DNA of 64,000 nt from JAGVSZ01 sp963716855 (lineage in GTDB: Bacteria > Pseudomonadota > Gammaproteobacteria > Burkholderiales > SG8-39): positions 1 to 64,000 of the forward strand of contig CAVQUV010000010.1 in the NCBI GenBank assembly GCA_963716855.1, given 5' to 3'. The translations under genes and the position numbers were made by a program. Shown here piece by piece: positions 35,835 to 43,663 of this stretch. The stretch's first letter is position 1, and every line of letters starts with the position of its first letter. Under the pieces are notes generated by a model that made no database searches, was not told the origin of the DNA, and was given only the letters and a program-made list of their open reading frames with translations.

Positions 35835-37259
35835 TTATTTTATCACCGGTTTCGATCTGAGCCGCGGGTTTGCCGCAGTTTCGCGCTGGTGTTTCGCGTC
35901 TGAGCGCTCCCAGACAGGCTCGAACCCAGCCTCGCCCGGACCGGCGCGCAGCGCCGCAGCGACCCCGATCCCCGCTACCCACGCCAGCTCTCCGCCGCAA
36001 TAGAGCAACGGCAGCCGCTCGCGGTCCCATGGGGGGACGCCGCTCTCCTGGAGGAGCGCTTTCAGCGCGCGTCGCGGACGGCGCGTGTCGATGCGGAGCC
36101 GCTCACCGCCGCGGCGCAGGCGGACCTCCAGCCGGCCGGGCCGGACCGCGGCGACCGCGAGCCCGCGCCCCGTCGTCCGCCTGAGATGGAGGACCCCGCC
36201 GAGCTCGGGGATCCCCCACGTTCGTCCGCCGGGCCACCGCACGCGGAATCCGGCGGGCACGTCGGGCCTCCGTCGGACCACGCATACATTCCCGCGGAAA
36301 CGCCGGATCTCCACCTCCCCCACCATGACCCGGACCGCGGCGTCGGCCTTGGCCTCGAGCAACTGGCGCAAGGCCTCTTCGAGCCGCGCGCTGTCCGGTG
36401 CGGCGACCCCGACCCGCATCAGGATCAGGCGGAGCGCGTTCTTCGCGCGTGCCTTCGGCAGCGCGGCCAGCGCCGACATCGCGAGCTGTCCATCGACCGT
36501 CGCGGCGGACGTGTCGTCCGCCGCGACGGCCAGCACGACCTCGTTCGCCTCCGCCATCAGTGCGGCGCTCCGCGCCAGGTTCGCGCTTGCCCGCGGGTTG
36601 ATCTCCCGCAGCAGGGGCAGGATCCGGTGCCGCACGAGGTTGCGCGCCCGGTCGGTGTCGGCGTTGCTCTCGTCCTCGACCCAAGACAGCCCCCGGGACC
36701 GCGCGAAGGCCTCGAGCTCGGCGCGCGTGACGCCCAGCAGGGGGCGAAAAAGCATCGGCGGCGCGCGCCGTCCGCGACCGGACTGCGCCCGCAGCGCCGG
36801 CATCCCCGCCAACCCCGCGGGCCCGGCACCGCGCACGAGCTGGAGCAGCACGGTCTCGGCTTGATCGTCCTCATGCTGCGCGAGGGCGACGAAGTCCGCG
36901 CGCAGCGCGGCGAAGTGCGCGTAGCGGGCCGCGCGGGCCGCACCTTCGAGGCCGAGCGCGCGATGCGGCGCCAGGTCCGCCTTCTTCACCGCGCAGCGCA
37001 GCCCGTACCGCCGTGCCGCGGCCCGGGCGAACCGGGCCCACTTCGCCGCGTTCGGGCTGATGCCGTGATCGACGTGCAGGCAGTCGAACGCGAGGGGGTG
37101 ACGCGGCGCGAGCGCCGCGAGAAGCTCGAGCAGCGCGATCGAGTCGACGCCGCCCGACAGGGCGAGCGTCAGGCGCGCGCCGCGCGGGACGTGCCGGACA
37201 AGCTCCGAGCCGACGCGCTCGAGGAGGTCACTTGACCGTCGCTTCCTTGAACTTGCCAT
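35835..37259 (-). CDS. tilS: tRNA(Ile)-lysidine synthetase
   Basis: Modifies C34 of tRNA-Ile(CAU) to lysidine so that it reads AUA. The N-type ATP pyrophosphatase P-loop SGGVDS is at residues 35-40, followed by LHVDHGISPNAAKWA, LAQHEDDQAETVLLQLVRGA and RNLVRHRILPLLREINP; C-terminal TilS domain includes VPPWDRERLPLLYC. 474 residues. Its start lies 32 bp inside accA, the usual accA-tilS coupling. Confidence 0.95.
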   Translation of the reverse strand: MASSRKRRSSDLLERVGSELVRHVPRGARLTLALSGGVDSIALLELLAALAPRHPLAFDCLHVDHGISPNAAKWARFARAAARRYGLRCAVKKADLAPHRALGLEGAARAARYAHFAALRADFVALAQHEDDQAETVLLQLVRGAGPAGLAGMPALRAQSGRGRRAPPMLFRPLLGVTRAELEAFARSRGLSWVEDESNADTDRARNLVRHRILPLLREINPRASANLARSAALMAEANEVVLAVAADDTSAATVDGQLAMSALAALPKARAKNALRLILMRVGVAAPDSARLEEALRQLLEAKADAAVRVMVGEVEIRRFRGNVCVVRRRPDVPAGFRVRWPGGRTWGIPELGGVLHLRRTTGRGLAVAAVRPGRLEVRLRRGGERLRIDTRRPRRALKALLQESGVPPWDRERLPLLYCGGELAWVAGIGVAAALRAGPGEAGFEPVWERSDAKHQRETAANPRLRSKPVIK

Positions 37260-38211
37260 GACCCATCAGCCGCTCGAAACGCGCTTCGACGAGCTCCGAC
37301 GGGCTCTTGTCCGCGAGGCCGCGAAGCGCGTCCTGCAGCGCCTTCTTCAGGTTCTGTGCCGCAGCCGCGTGGTCGCGGTGCGCGCCGCCCAGAGGTTCGT
37401 TGATGATCTTGTCGACGAGCCCGAGTTGCTTCAGGCGGGCGGACGTGATGCCGAGCGTCTCGGCCGCCTCGGGCGCCATTTCGGCGTTCTTCCAGAGGAT
37501 CGATGCACAGCCTTCGGGCGAGATTACCGAGTAGGTCCCGTACTGCAGCATCATCACGACGTCGCCGACGGCGATCGCAAGCGCGCCGCCCGAGCCGCCC
37601 TCGCCGATGATGGTGGAGACGATCGGCACCTTCAGCTCCGACATGACGTAGATGCTGCGCCCGATCGCCTCCGACTGTCCGCGCTCCTCCGCACCGATTC
37701 CGGGGTACGCCCCGGGCGTGTCGATGAAGGTCAGCACCGGCAGTCCGAACTTCTCCGCAAGCCGCATGAGACGCATCGCCTTGCGGTAGCCCTCCGGCCG
37801 CGGCATGCCGAAGTTGCGATGGATCTTCTCCTTGGTGTCGCGGCCCTTCTGGTGCCCGAACACCATCACCGGCTGGCCATTGAAGCGCGCGAGCCCCCCG
37901 ACGATCGACGCGTCGTCGGCGAACGCACGGTCGCCGTGCAGCTCCTCGAAATCGGTGAAGAGCGCGTTGACGTAGTCGAGCGTGTAGGGCCGCTGCGGAT
38001 GCCGGGCGACCTGCGCCACCTGCCACGGCGAGAGCTTCCCGTAGATCTCCTTGGTGAGCGCCTGGCTCTTCTTCTGCAGCCGCGAGATCTCCTCGGAGAT
38101 GTCGACCGCGGAGTCGTCCTGCACGTAGCGCAGCTCGTCGATGCGCGCCTCGAGCTCCGCGATCGGCTGCTCGAAATCGAGGAAGGTGGACTTCAGGGCG
38201 GGCGGCGCCAT
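37228..38211 (-). CDS. accA: Acetyl-CoA carboxylase carboxyltransferase subunit alpha
   Basis: With AccD forms the carboxyltransferase that makes malonyl-CoA for fatty acid synthesis. FLDFEQPIAELEARIDEL, DFEELHGDRAFADD, the oxyanion-hole region TPGAYPGIGAEERGQSEAI, GEGGSGGALAIAVGD and SVISPEGCASILWK are signature blocks. 327 residues, near the typical 320. It lies between alkA and tilS. Confidence 0.97.
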   Translation of the reverse strand: MAPPALKSTFLDFEQPIAELEARIDELRYVQDDSAVDISEEISRLQKKSQALTKEIYGKLSPWQVAQVARHPQRPYTLDYVNALFTDFEELHGDRAFADDASIVGGLARFNGQPVMVFGHQKGRDTKEKIHRNFGMPRPEGYRKAMRLMRLAEKFGLPVLTFIDTPGAYPGIGAEERGQSEAIGRSIYVMSELKVPIVSTIIGEGGSGGALAIAVGDVVMMLQYGTYSVISPEGCASILWKNAEMAPEAAETLGITSARLKQLGLVDKIINEPLGGAHRDHAAAAQNLKKALQDALRGLADKSPSELVEARFERLMGHGKFKEATVK

Positions 38212-38243
38212 GGGACCGGGATTCTACTGCACGCGCCGGCCGC

Positions 38244-38882
38244 TCAATACTCGACCGGCACCGGGTCGAGCGAGCGCCAGAGGTACCAGGTGGCGACCGA
38301 CCGCCAAGGCCTCCACTGCTCCGCAAGCTGTTGAATGACAGCGGGTTGCGCGAGATCGTCGTGGCAGAAGTAGTGACTCGCGACGGCCCGCTGCAGGCCA
38401 AGGTCGGCCAGTGGGAGCACGTCGGGACGGAGCAGATTGAAAAGCAGGAACATCTCCGCAGTCCAGCGACCGATTCCGCGCACCTGAACCAGCTCGGCGA
38501 TCACCGCCTCGTCGTCCATCTCGGACCAGCGGTGGGCGTGAACGGTGCCGTCGGTGAAGTGTCGCGCCAGATCGCGGAGGTACTCCGCCTTGCGCCCCGA
38601 CAGGCCGCAGGCACGCAACCGGGGCAGATCGAGCGCGTGGACGGCCGTGGGCGCGACCGCCGGCATTGCGGCGACGAGCCGCGCCCATACGCTGTCGGCC
38701 GCTTTCACGGAGATCTGTTGGCCCACGATCGAGCGCGCAAGCGTCTGGAACGGGTCGCCGCGACTGCGCAACCCGATGCGCGGATGCGCCCGGATGATCC
38801 CGGCCATCACCGGATCGCGCCGCGCCAGCGCGCGCTTGGCGCGCAGCCAGTACTCGGGCACGACACGCACCTCACCGATCAT
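38244..38882 (-). CDS. alkA: DNA-3-methyladenine glycosylase II (AlkA/HhH-GPD family)
   Basis: Base-excision glycosylase removing alkylated bases. DPFQTLARSIVGQQISVKAAD, the helix-hairpin-helix around VQVRGIGRWTAEMFLLF (residues 132-148) and catalytic D160 in PLADLGLQRA. 212 residues, the compact form without the N-terminal AlkA domain. Upstream of accA by 32 bp, a common betaproteobacterial arrangement. Confidence 0.93.
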   Translation of the reverse strand: MIGEVRVVPEYWLRAKRALARRDPVMAGIIRAHPRIGLRSRGDPFQTLARSIVGQQISVKAADSVWARLVAAMPAVAPTAVHALDLPRLRACGLSGRKAEYLRDLARHFTDGTVHAHRWSEMDDEAVIAELVQVRGIGRWTAEMFLLFNLLRPDVLPLADLGLQRAVASHYFCHDDLAQPAVIQQLAEQWRPWRSVATWYLWRSLDPVPVEY

Positions 38883-38888
38883 CGGCCG

Positions 38889-39902
38889 TCACGAGCGCGC
38901 CGCGGTCGGAAGGTTCAGCAGCAGGTTCTGCGGCTTCATCCGCACGACGTTCTCGTCATCCATCGCGAGCGCAAGGTAGACCGGGCGGCCCGCGATGTCC
39001 CGGCGCATCGCGGCCGGCTCCGCGAACTCGAGCCGGAACAGCGCGAGCAGCCGCTGCAGTCGGCCCGCCTCGACCTCCTCGCCGCGCCACAAGTCGTTCA
39101 GCACCGCCGTCGACTGGGCGTCGAGCCCGATGTGCCAGGCCCAGCGCTGGTCCTCGATCTGCCGCACCGGCGTGACCTTCACCTCGAGGCCGAAGAAGTG
39201 CGCGACCCAGCGCTCGATGACCCGCGTGAAAGCCGCGAGCGCCGCGCGGCCATGGTTGACGCTGATCACGAAGTCGTGGCGCTGATCGCGCAGCCAGTAC
39301 AGGTGTGCGTTCTCCCGATCCAGGACTTCGAGGTTCACCGCTCGCATCGGCGTCTGCGCCTCGACGATCAGCCGGCCGAGGCTGCCGTACGTGCCGCCGG
39401 ACGCGTGCAGCCCCACCATCTCCCGATCCGCCAGCATGATCTGCCCGTCGTCCACGCTCGCCTGCTGCTCGCGGTAGAAGAGCTCGCCCGCACGCGCCTC
39501 GAGCGGGTCCGACACCCCTTCGAGCACGTTGCGCAGGAGGATCTGGGCGAGCTGGTCGATGAAGAGCGGCGGCGTTCTGACTTCACCCGCGAAGATGCCG
39601 AGGTAGCAGGCCTCGACCGATTCGGCCTCGAGCAGCCGCGCGCGGAAATCGAGCAGCACCCGATAGTTGAAGCGCGTGTCCTCGTCCTCGATCGCGGCCA
39701 GGTCGGCCGGGCTCACCGCGCGGCGCGGCTCCGCGAGGAGCCGCTCGTGCAGTGCGACCTCGCCGGGCCCAGACTCCTCCACCGCCCGGACCTCGGGTCG
39801 CAGCAGGTAAGCGCGCAGGAAGTCGTCGGTGACGCGCAGCCGCCCGGAAGCGTCGCGCTCGAGCAGGTGAAACCCGGAGTTGCGCCAGAAGTCCTGGGCC
39901 AT
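38889..39902 (-). CDS. DUF6352 family protein of unknown function
   Basis: A 337-residue conserved protein found mainly in betaproteobacteria. Start block FWRNSGFHLLERDASGRLRV and TDDFLRAYLLRPEV, middle PLFIDQLAQILLRNVLEG, RAGELFYREQQASVDDGQI and a C-terminal PAAMRRDIAGRPVYLALAMD are the recognisable segments. No signal peptide, membrane helix or catalytic motif is visible. It lies six bases upstream of alkA and 25 bp downstream of an HNH protein; possible co-expression. Function not known. Confidence 0.8.
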   Translation of the reverse strand: MAQDFWRNSGFHLLERDASGRLRVTDDFLRAYLLRPEVRAVEESGPGEVALHERLLAEPRRAVSPADLAAIEDEDTRFNYRVLLDFRARLLEAESVEACYLGIFAGEVRTPPLFIDQLAQILLRNVLEGVSDPLEARAGELFYREQQASVDDGQIMLADREMVGLHASGGTYGSLGRLIVEAQTPMRAVNLEVLDRENAHLYWLRDQRHDFVISVNHGRAALAAFTRVIERWVAHFFGLEVKVTPVRQIEDQRWAWHIGLDAQSTAVLNDLWRGEEVEAGRLQRLLALFRLEFAEPAAMRRDIAGRPVYLALAMDDENVVRMKPQNLLLNLPTAARS

Positions 39903-39927
39903 GACGCCGCGCGCGGCGCGCGCCGCG

Positions 39928-40515
39928 CTACGCGTCGGCGTGCACGAGGTCGAACACGCGGCTGTGGGAGGCCACGTGCTGGAGCAGGAACTCCATCTGG
40001 TCGGACAGGATGCGGCGGTTGGTGAGGATCAGGTACTCGGCCTTGTTCGGCACGTAAGGCACGTAGAAGAGCTCGATGCCCGCCTCGTTCGGCGTGCGGT
40101 TGCGCTTCACGCCGTTGCAGTGCCGGCAAGCGGTGACCACGTTCGTCCAAGTGTCGCGCCCGCCGCGCGAGAGCGGCAGGATGTGGTCGCGCGTGAGGCG
40201 CAGGAAGCTGAATTCCCCGCCGCAGTACGCGCAGAGGTGACGGTCGCGGCGGAAGAGCTCGCGGTTGTTCAGCGGCGGAACCTGCGCGAACCCCTTCATC
40301 GCCATCGCCTTGCCCTTCACCGCGATGATCGAGTGGCCGGTGATGCTCGAGCGCTCGCCGGTCGCGCGGCAGATCCCGCCGTAGGCGGTGAACGCCGTCT
40401 GGCCGAGGGTCCAGGCCACCAGGTTCTTCGCATAGTAGAAGCAGGCCTGCTGCCAGCTGACCCAGCGATGCGGGACCCCGTGCGAGTCGAGCGTCAGGAT
40501 CAGCGGGGCGTCCAT
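39928..40515 (-). CDS. HNH endonuclease family protein
   Basis: A 195-residue protein with the HNH nuclease core: CAYCGGEFSFLRLTRDHILP (two zinc cysteines and the catalytic His), SRGGRDTWTNVVTACRHCNG with the second CxxC, and KRNRTPNEAG. The start at the ATG at 40515 is chosen because conserved sequence begins at LTLDSHGVPHRWVSW. Stand-alone HNH proteins of this type are chromosomal in many betaproteobacteria; their target is unknown. No phage or restriction genes are next to it. Confidence 0.85.
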   Translation of the reverse strand: MDAPLILTLDSHGVPHRWVSWQQACFYYAKNLVAWTLGQTAFTAYGGICRATGERSSITGHSIIAVKGKAMAMKGFAQVPPLNNRELFRRDRHLCAYCGGEFSFLRLTRDHILPLSRGGRDTWTNVVTACRHCNGVKRNRTPNEAGIELFYVPYVPNKAEYLILTNRRILSDQMEFLLQHVASHSRVFDLVHADA

Positions 40516-40562
40516 GATGGCGGCATGCAGGTTCCGGATCGCGAATGCAGCCGATTGTGCCC

Positions 40563-40592
40563 TAAAAACAAGCAACCCCGCTAGGGTTGCTC
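40563..40592 (-). terminator. Intrinsic terminator after the cnoX locus
   Basis: On the minus strand an 8-bp stem AGCAACCC/GGGTTGCT (40571-40578, 40584-40591) with loop TAGCG is followed by TGTTTTTAGG. It lies about 20 bp after the cnoX stop and separates it from the HNH gene. Confidence 0.85.
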
Positions 40593-40609
40593 CCGCCCCC
40601 GCGGGTCCG

Positions 40610-41467
40610 TCAGTAAAGCGCGCCGGCCAGCTTCCGGCGGTACTCGCCGACCAGGTCGGGCTGGTCGGCCGCGACACCGAAAAGCGCGACCACGGTCTTG
40701 CGCGCGCGCTCCCGCCACTCGCCGCGGTCACGGCGCACGACCTCGATCAGCTCGTCGAGCGCGGCCCGAAACCGGCCTTCCGCCGCGAGGCGGTCCGCGT
40801 AGCCGAGGCGCACGTCGAGATCCTGCGGACGCGCGTCGAGGACGGCCTTGAGCGTGGCGACGTCGGGCAGGCTGCTGCCCGCGCCTACACAGCGCGACCT
40901 TCGTCGCGATCGCGGCCGCACGCTCGTCGCGCTGCTCTTCCGGTACCACGCAAGCGCGCCTCGGCGCCGGCATAGTCGTTCCGCGCGACGAGCAGCGCGG
41001 CCAGATCGACGCGCGCAGTCGGCGTTTTCTGCGTCGAGCGACAGCGCCTCCCGCAGCAGCGCTTCCGCGGTGGATGGATCACCGCGCGCCGCTGCGGCCG
41101 CAGCCTCGCGGCGGAGGTTCTCGCTGCGCCGAAGGAACGAGCCGCTCGATGAACCCGCGCACGCCCGATTCCGGCAGTGCGCCGGTGAATTCGTCCACGA
41201 GTTCGCCGTCGACGAAGCCCTTGACGTTCGGGATTCCGCGCACGCCGTAGCGCGTCGCGATCTCGGGACTCGCGTCGGTGTCCAGCTTGGCGAGCAGGAA
41301 CCGGCCGTCGTATTCGACCGCGAGCTTCTCCAGGATCGGCTTGAGCGCGCGGCAGGGTGCACACCAGGAGCGCCCAGAAATCGACCAGGACAGGTACGGT
41401 CTTCGACCGTTCGAGGACGTCCTGCTCGAAGGAGGCGGTCGTCGTATCGAAGGAGTGCGTCGGACAT
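40610..41467 (-). pseudogene. cnoX: CnoX/YbbN thioredoxin-TPR co-chaperone, broken by six +1 frameshifts
   Basis: Family role: thioredoxin-like holdase that works with GroEL and protects proteins under oxidative stress. Pieces in successive frames, from the ATG at 41467: MSD, then HSFDTTTASFEQDVLER and VLVDFW, then WCAPCRALKPILEKLAVEYD and PNVKGFVDGELVDEF, then DPSTAEALLREALSLDAENA, then RVDLAALLVARNDYAGAEARL, then PEEQRDERAAAIATKVAL, then VATLKAVLDARPQDLDVRL and a C-terminal EYRRKLAGALY. Breaks are near 41458, 41368, 41130, 41025, 40950 and 40900, each a gain of one base. The CAPC active site and TPR part are intact once joined (about 284 residues). Either a pseudogene or a badly read segment. 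A weak TTGAAT-16-TGATAT promoter lies at 41495-41522. Confidence 0.8.
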
Positions 41468-41548
41468 GTTCGGGGATCCTCGGGTCTCGGGACGATATCA
41501 GGGCGAAAACTCGGCGATTCAACGCATGCCCCGTGCACCGCGGCGCGG

Positions 41549-41562
41549 TTGATCTCGGTCAA
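41549..41562. promoter_or_regulatory. FNR/ANR-type box upstream of the dksA-like gene
   Basis: TTGATCTCGGTCAA, one base from the consensus TTGAT-N4-ATCAA. Its centre (41555.5) is 41.5 bases upstream of 41597, and a -10-like TAACGT at 41584-41589 predicts a start at about that base: the exact geometry of a class II FNR-activated promoter. It also lies in the divergent region upstream of cnoX. Confidence 0.6.
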
Positions 41563-41617
41563 GCGCCGGGCCGCCAGCGCGACTAACGTGGAGACAAGGG
41601 AACGACCGGAGACTGCC

Positions 41618-42005
41618 ATGCTCGACACCGCCACCCTCGCCCGTTTCGGCGCCAGCGCTCGAGCGCCGCCGTACCGAGCTCGAGCAGGACATCCGGGCCA
41701 AGCTCGCCGCGGCACGCGATGTCACGGGAAGCGCAATGATTGACCAGGTGATCGAAGGCGGCGACTACGCCAACGCCGACCTGATCGCCGCTCTGGATAT
41801 CGCAGAAGTGCAGCGCGACGTGGTCGAACTGCGCGAGCTCAATTCGGCGCGTGCGCGGATCGACGCCGCGACGTATGGCGCCTGCGTGGACTGCGGAGCC
41901 GACATCCCACTTGGGCGCCTGGAAGCGTATCCGGCCGCGATCCGGTGCACCGCTTGCCAGGCGCGGGCGGAAACTCGGGCCGGCACGACTCACGCGCGGC
42001 TGTAG
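41618..42005 (+). CDS. DksA/TraR-family C4 zinc-finger protein (frameshifted)
   Basis: Small coiled-coil/zinc-finger protein of the DksA/TraR family, whose members bind in the RNA polymerase secondary channel. From the ATG at 41618, MLDTATLARFGA is followed by a +1 break near 41658, after which ALERRRTELEQDIRAKLAAA, MIDQVIEGGDYANADLIAAL and the zinc finger CVDCG...CTACQ (C-x2-C, C-x2-C) read through to the stop. Corrected length 128 residues; shorter than DksA (151). The upstream FNR-type box suggests induction at low oxygen. The stop converges on the candidate small RNA 14 bp away. Confidence 0.8.
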
Positions 42006-42018
42006 CCGAGACATTCTT

Positions 42019-42093
42019 AGAAAAGAAAAGCCCCCGGCATCGCCGGGGGCAAAAAACTTTCACCCCAAAGGAGGAGGAAAAAGGCGAAAGCTA
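42019..42093 (-). ncRNA. Candidate sigma-54-dependent small RNA with CCUCCUCC anti-Shine-Dalgarno loop
   Basis: Predicted transcript of about 75 nt. A 5' hairpin has an 8-bp stem CUUUCGCC/GGUGAAAG (42083-42090 with 42057-42064, one G-U pair), whose 18-base loop exposes CCUCCUCC (42070-42077), the complement of a strong ribosome-binding site. A U-rich linker and a 9-bp GC-rich terminator with UUUUCUUUUC follow. This matches the layout of anti-SD, C-rich-loop small RNAs such as the CcsR/alpha-r14 families of alphaproteobacteria, which is a resemblance in design, not shown homology. A -24/-12 promoter sits at the right distance. No open reading frame explains the segment. Hfq is encoded in this window. 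Confidence 0.6.
42020..42050 (-). terminator. Strong intrinsic terminator (small RNA and liv operon 3' end)
   Basis: Stem GCCCCCGGC/GCCGGGGGC (42030-42038, 42042-42050) with a 3-base loop, followed on the minus strand by TTTTCTTTTC. On the plus strand A-rich sequence follows, so it acts on minus-strand transcription: the small RNA and any read-through from livF, 178 bp upstream. Confidence 0.85.
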
Positions 42094-42103
42094 GTCCTTG
42101 AAG

Positions 42104-42119
42104 AGCAGAAGGCGTGCCA
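42104..42119 (-). promoter_or_regulatory. Sigma-54 (-24/-12) promoter
   Basis: On the minus strand TGGCACG, four bases, CTGCT: it matches TGGCACG-N4-TTGCW at all but one position, with GG (-24) and GC (-12) correctly spaced. Start is predicted near 42093. The 108 bp between it and livF contain dyads (CCGTC/GACGG around 42202-42214, ACGAC/GTCGT around it) that could be activator sites, but no consensus is recognised. Confidence 0.6.
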
Positions 42120-42227
42120 GCTTTTGCGGGGCCTCGGTGCGTGACTTTTTTGGCACCGCCGGCCGCCCCCGCGTGAAACTGTGCACGCACACGACGCCGC
42201 GCCGTCGGCGACGGTGTCGTCAGTCGG

Positions 42228-42941
42228 TCAGAGCCCGAGGTAGGCCTGACGCACCCGGTCGTCGGCGAGCAGCTCGGCCCCGCTCCCCTGCATCGCGATC
42301 CGCCCGTTTTCCAGCACGTAAGCCGTCTGCGCGAGCCGCAGCGACACTGCGACGTTCTGCTCCACCAGGATGATCGTCAAACCCCGCTGGTGGAGCGCCT
42401 TGATGGTGTGAAAAACTTCCTGAACGACCGTGGGCGCGAGCCCCAGCGAGGGCTCGTCGAACATGATCAGCTCCGGCTGGCCCATCAGGCAGCGCCCGAT
42501 CGCGAGCATCTGCTGCTCGCCGCCCGACAGGGTCCCGGCGGCCTGGGCCTCGCGTTCCCGCAGGCGCGGGAAGAGTCCGAACACCTCCTCGAGCGTCGCT
42601 TTCATCCGCGCGCGCGCGCGCGCGAGCATGGCGCCCATCTCGAGGTTCTCCCGCACCGTGAGGGTGGGAAAGACCTGCCGTCCTTCCGCGACCTGCCCGA
42701 CGCCGAGCTCGCACACCGCGTGGCTCGGCAGCCCGCCGATCTCGTGGCCGCGGTAGCGTACGGTCCCGCGCCGTGGCGTCTCGATCCCGGCGATCGTCCG
42801 GATCAGGCTCGACTTGCCCGCGCCGTTCGAGCCGACGATCGCGACGATCGCGCCCTGGTCCGCCTCGATCGACACCCCGTCGAGCGCCTGGGCGTCGCCG
42901 TAGAAGAGGTCGAGGTCGTGAACTTCGAGGACGGCCGTCAC
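42228..42941 (-). CDS. livF: Branched-chain amino acid-type ABC transporter ATPase LivF
   Basis: Nucleotide-binding subunit of the HAAT (LivHMGFK) family. DLDLFYGDAQALDGVSIEA, Walker A GSNGAGKSS, the LivF block GVGQVAEGRQVFPTLTVREN, signature LSGGEQQMLAIGR and Walker B LIMFDEPSLGL. 237 residues. The GTG at 42941 overlaps the livG stop (GTGA). Last gene of the liv operon. Confidence 0.95.
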   Translation of the reverse strand: MTAVLEVHDLDLFYGDAQALDGVSIEADQGAIVAIVGSNGAGKSSLIRTIAGIETPRRGTVRYRGHEIGGLPSHAVCELGVGQVAEGRQVFPTLTVRENLEMGAMLARARARMKATLEEVFGLFPRLREREAQAAGTLSGGEQQMLAIGRCLMGQPELIMFDEPSLGLAPTVVQEVFHTIKALHQRGLTIILVEQNVAVSLRLAQTAYVLENGRIAMQGSGAELLADDRVRQAYLGL

Positions 42942-43661
42942 AACGCTTCTTCGCCCAGATAACATTCGAGCACCGCCGGATCGCGCACCACCTCCTCCGG
43001 CGCGCCCTCGCAGATCTTCTCGCCGTGATGGAGCACCACCACGCGCGCGGCGAGCGCCATCACCGCGCGCATGACGTGCTCGATCAGCAGGATCGTGAGG
43101 CCGGTCTCGCGGTTGATGCGGCGGAAGACGCTCGACCATCTCGTCGACCTCGGTCGGCCGCAGGCCCGCCATCACCTCGTCGAGCAGCAGCAGCCGCGGC
43201 CGCGTCGCCATCGCGCGCGCCACCTCGAGGCGCTTGCGCTCCGGAAGAGTGAGGCTCGCCGCGAGCGCACCGCCCTTGTCCTGCAAGTGCAGCAGCTCGA
43301 GCACACGGCGCGCCTCGCGCCGCGCGTCGACCACGCGTGCCGACGCGTTGAGCGCGCCGACCACGACGTTGTCGAGCACGGTCATCTGCGGGAACGGCTT
43401 CACGACCTGGAAGGTCCGGCCGATTCCGGCGCGGCAGACCTGGTGCGGAAGGAGGCCGGTGACCGCGCGTCCGGCGAGCGACACCGTACCGGCGTCGGGC
43501 GCGAACACCCCGGCGATGACATTGAAGCAGGTGGTCTTGCCCGCGCCGTTGGGTCCGATCATCGCCGCGATGGCGCCCTCCGCGACATCGAAGGAGACAC
43601 CCTGCACCGCGCGCAGGCCGCGGAATGCCTTGCTGACACCGCGCACCTCGAGGAGGGCCAT
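42938..43661 (-). CDS. livG: Branched-chain amino acid-type ABC transporter ATPase LivG (frameshifted)
   Basis: Second nucleotide-binding subunit. MALLEVRGVSKAFRGLRAVQ, Walker A GPNGAGKTT, GIGRTFQVVKPFPQMTVLDN, LTLPERKRLEVARAMATRPR and Walker B LLLLDEVMAGLRPTE are in one frame up to DEMVE near 43132. The remainder, VFRRINRETGLTILLIEHVM through to CYLGEEAL, is one base on, ending at the stop 42938-42940. A single inserted base restores 240 residues. All motifs are intact, so a sequence error is likely. Starts two bases after livM. Confidence 0.9.
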
Positions 43662-43663
43662 CG

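Noticed and set aside
42030..42050. Terminator for the dksA-like gene on the plus strand
   Set aside because: After the stem the plus strand reads AAAAAAC, with no T tract; the T-rich side belongs to the minus strand.
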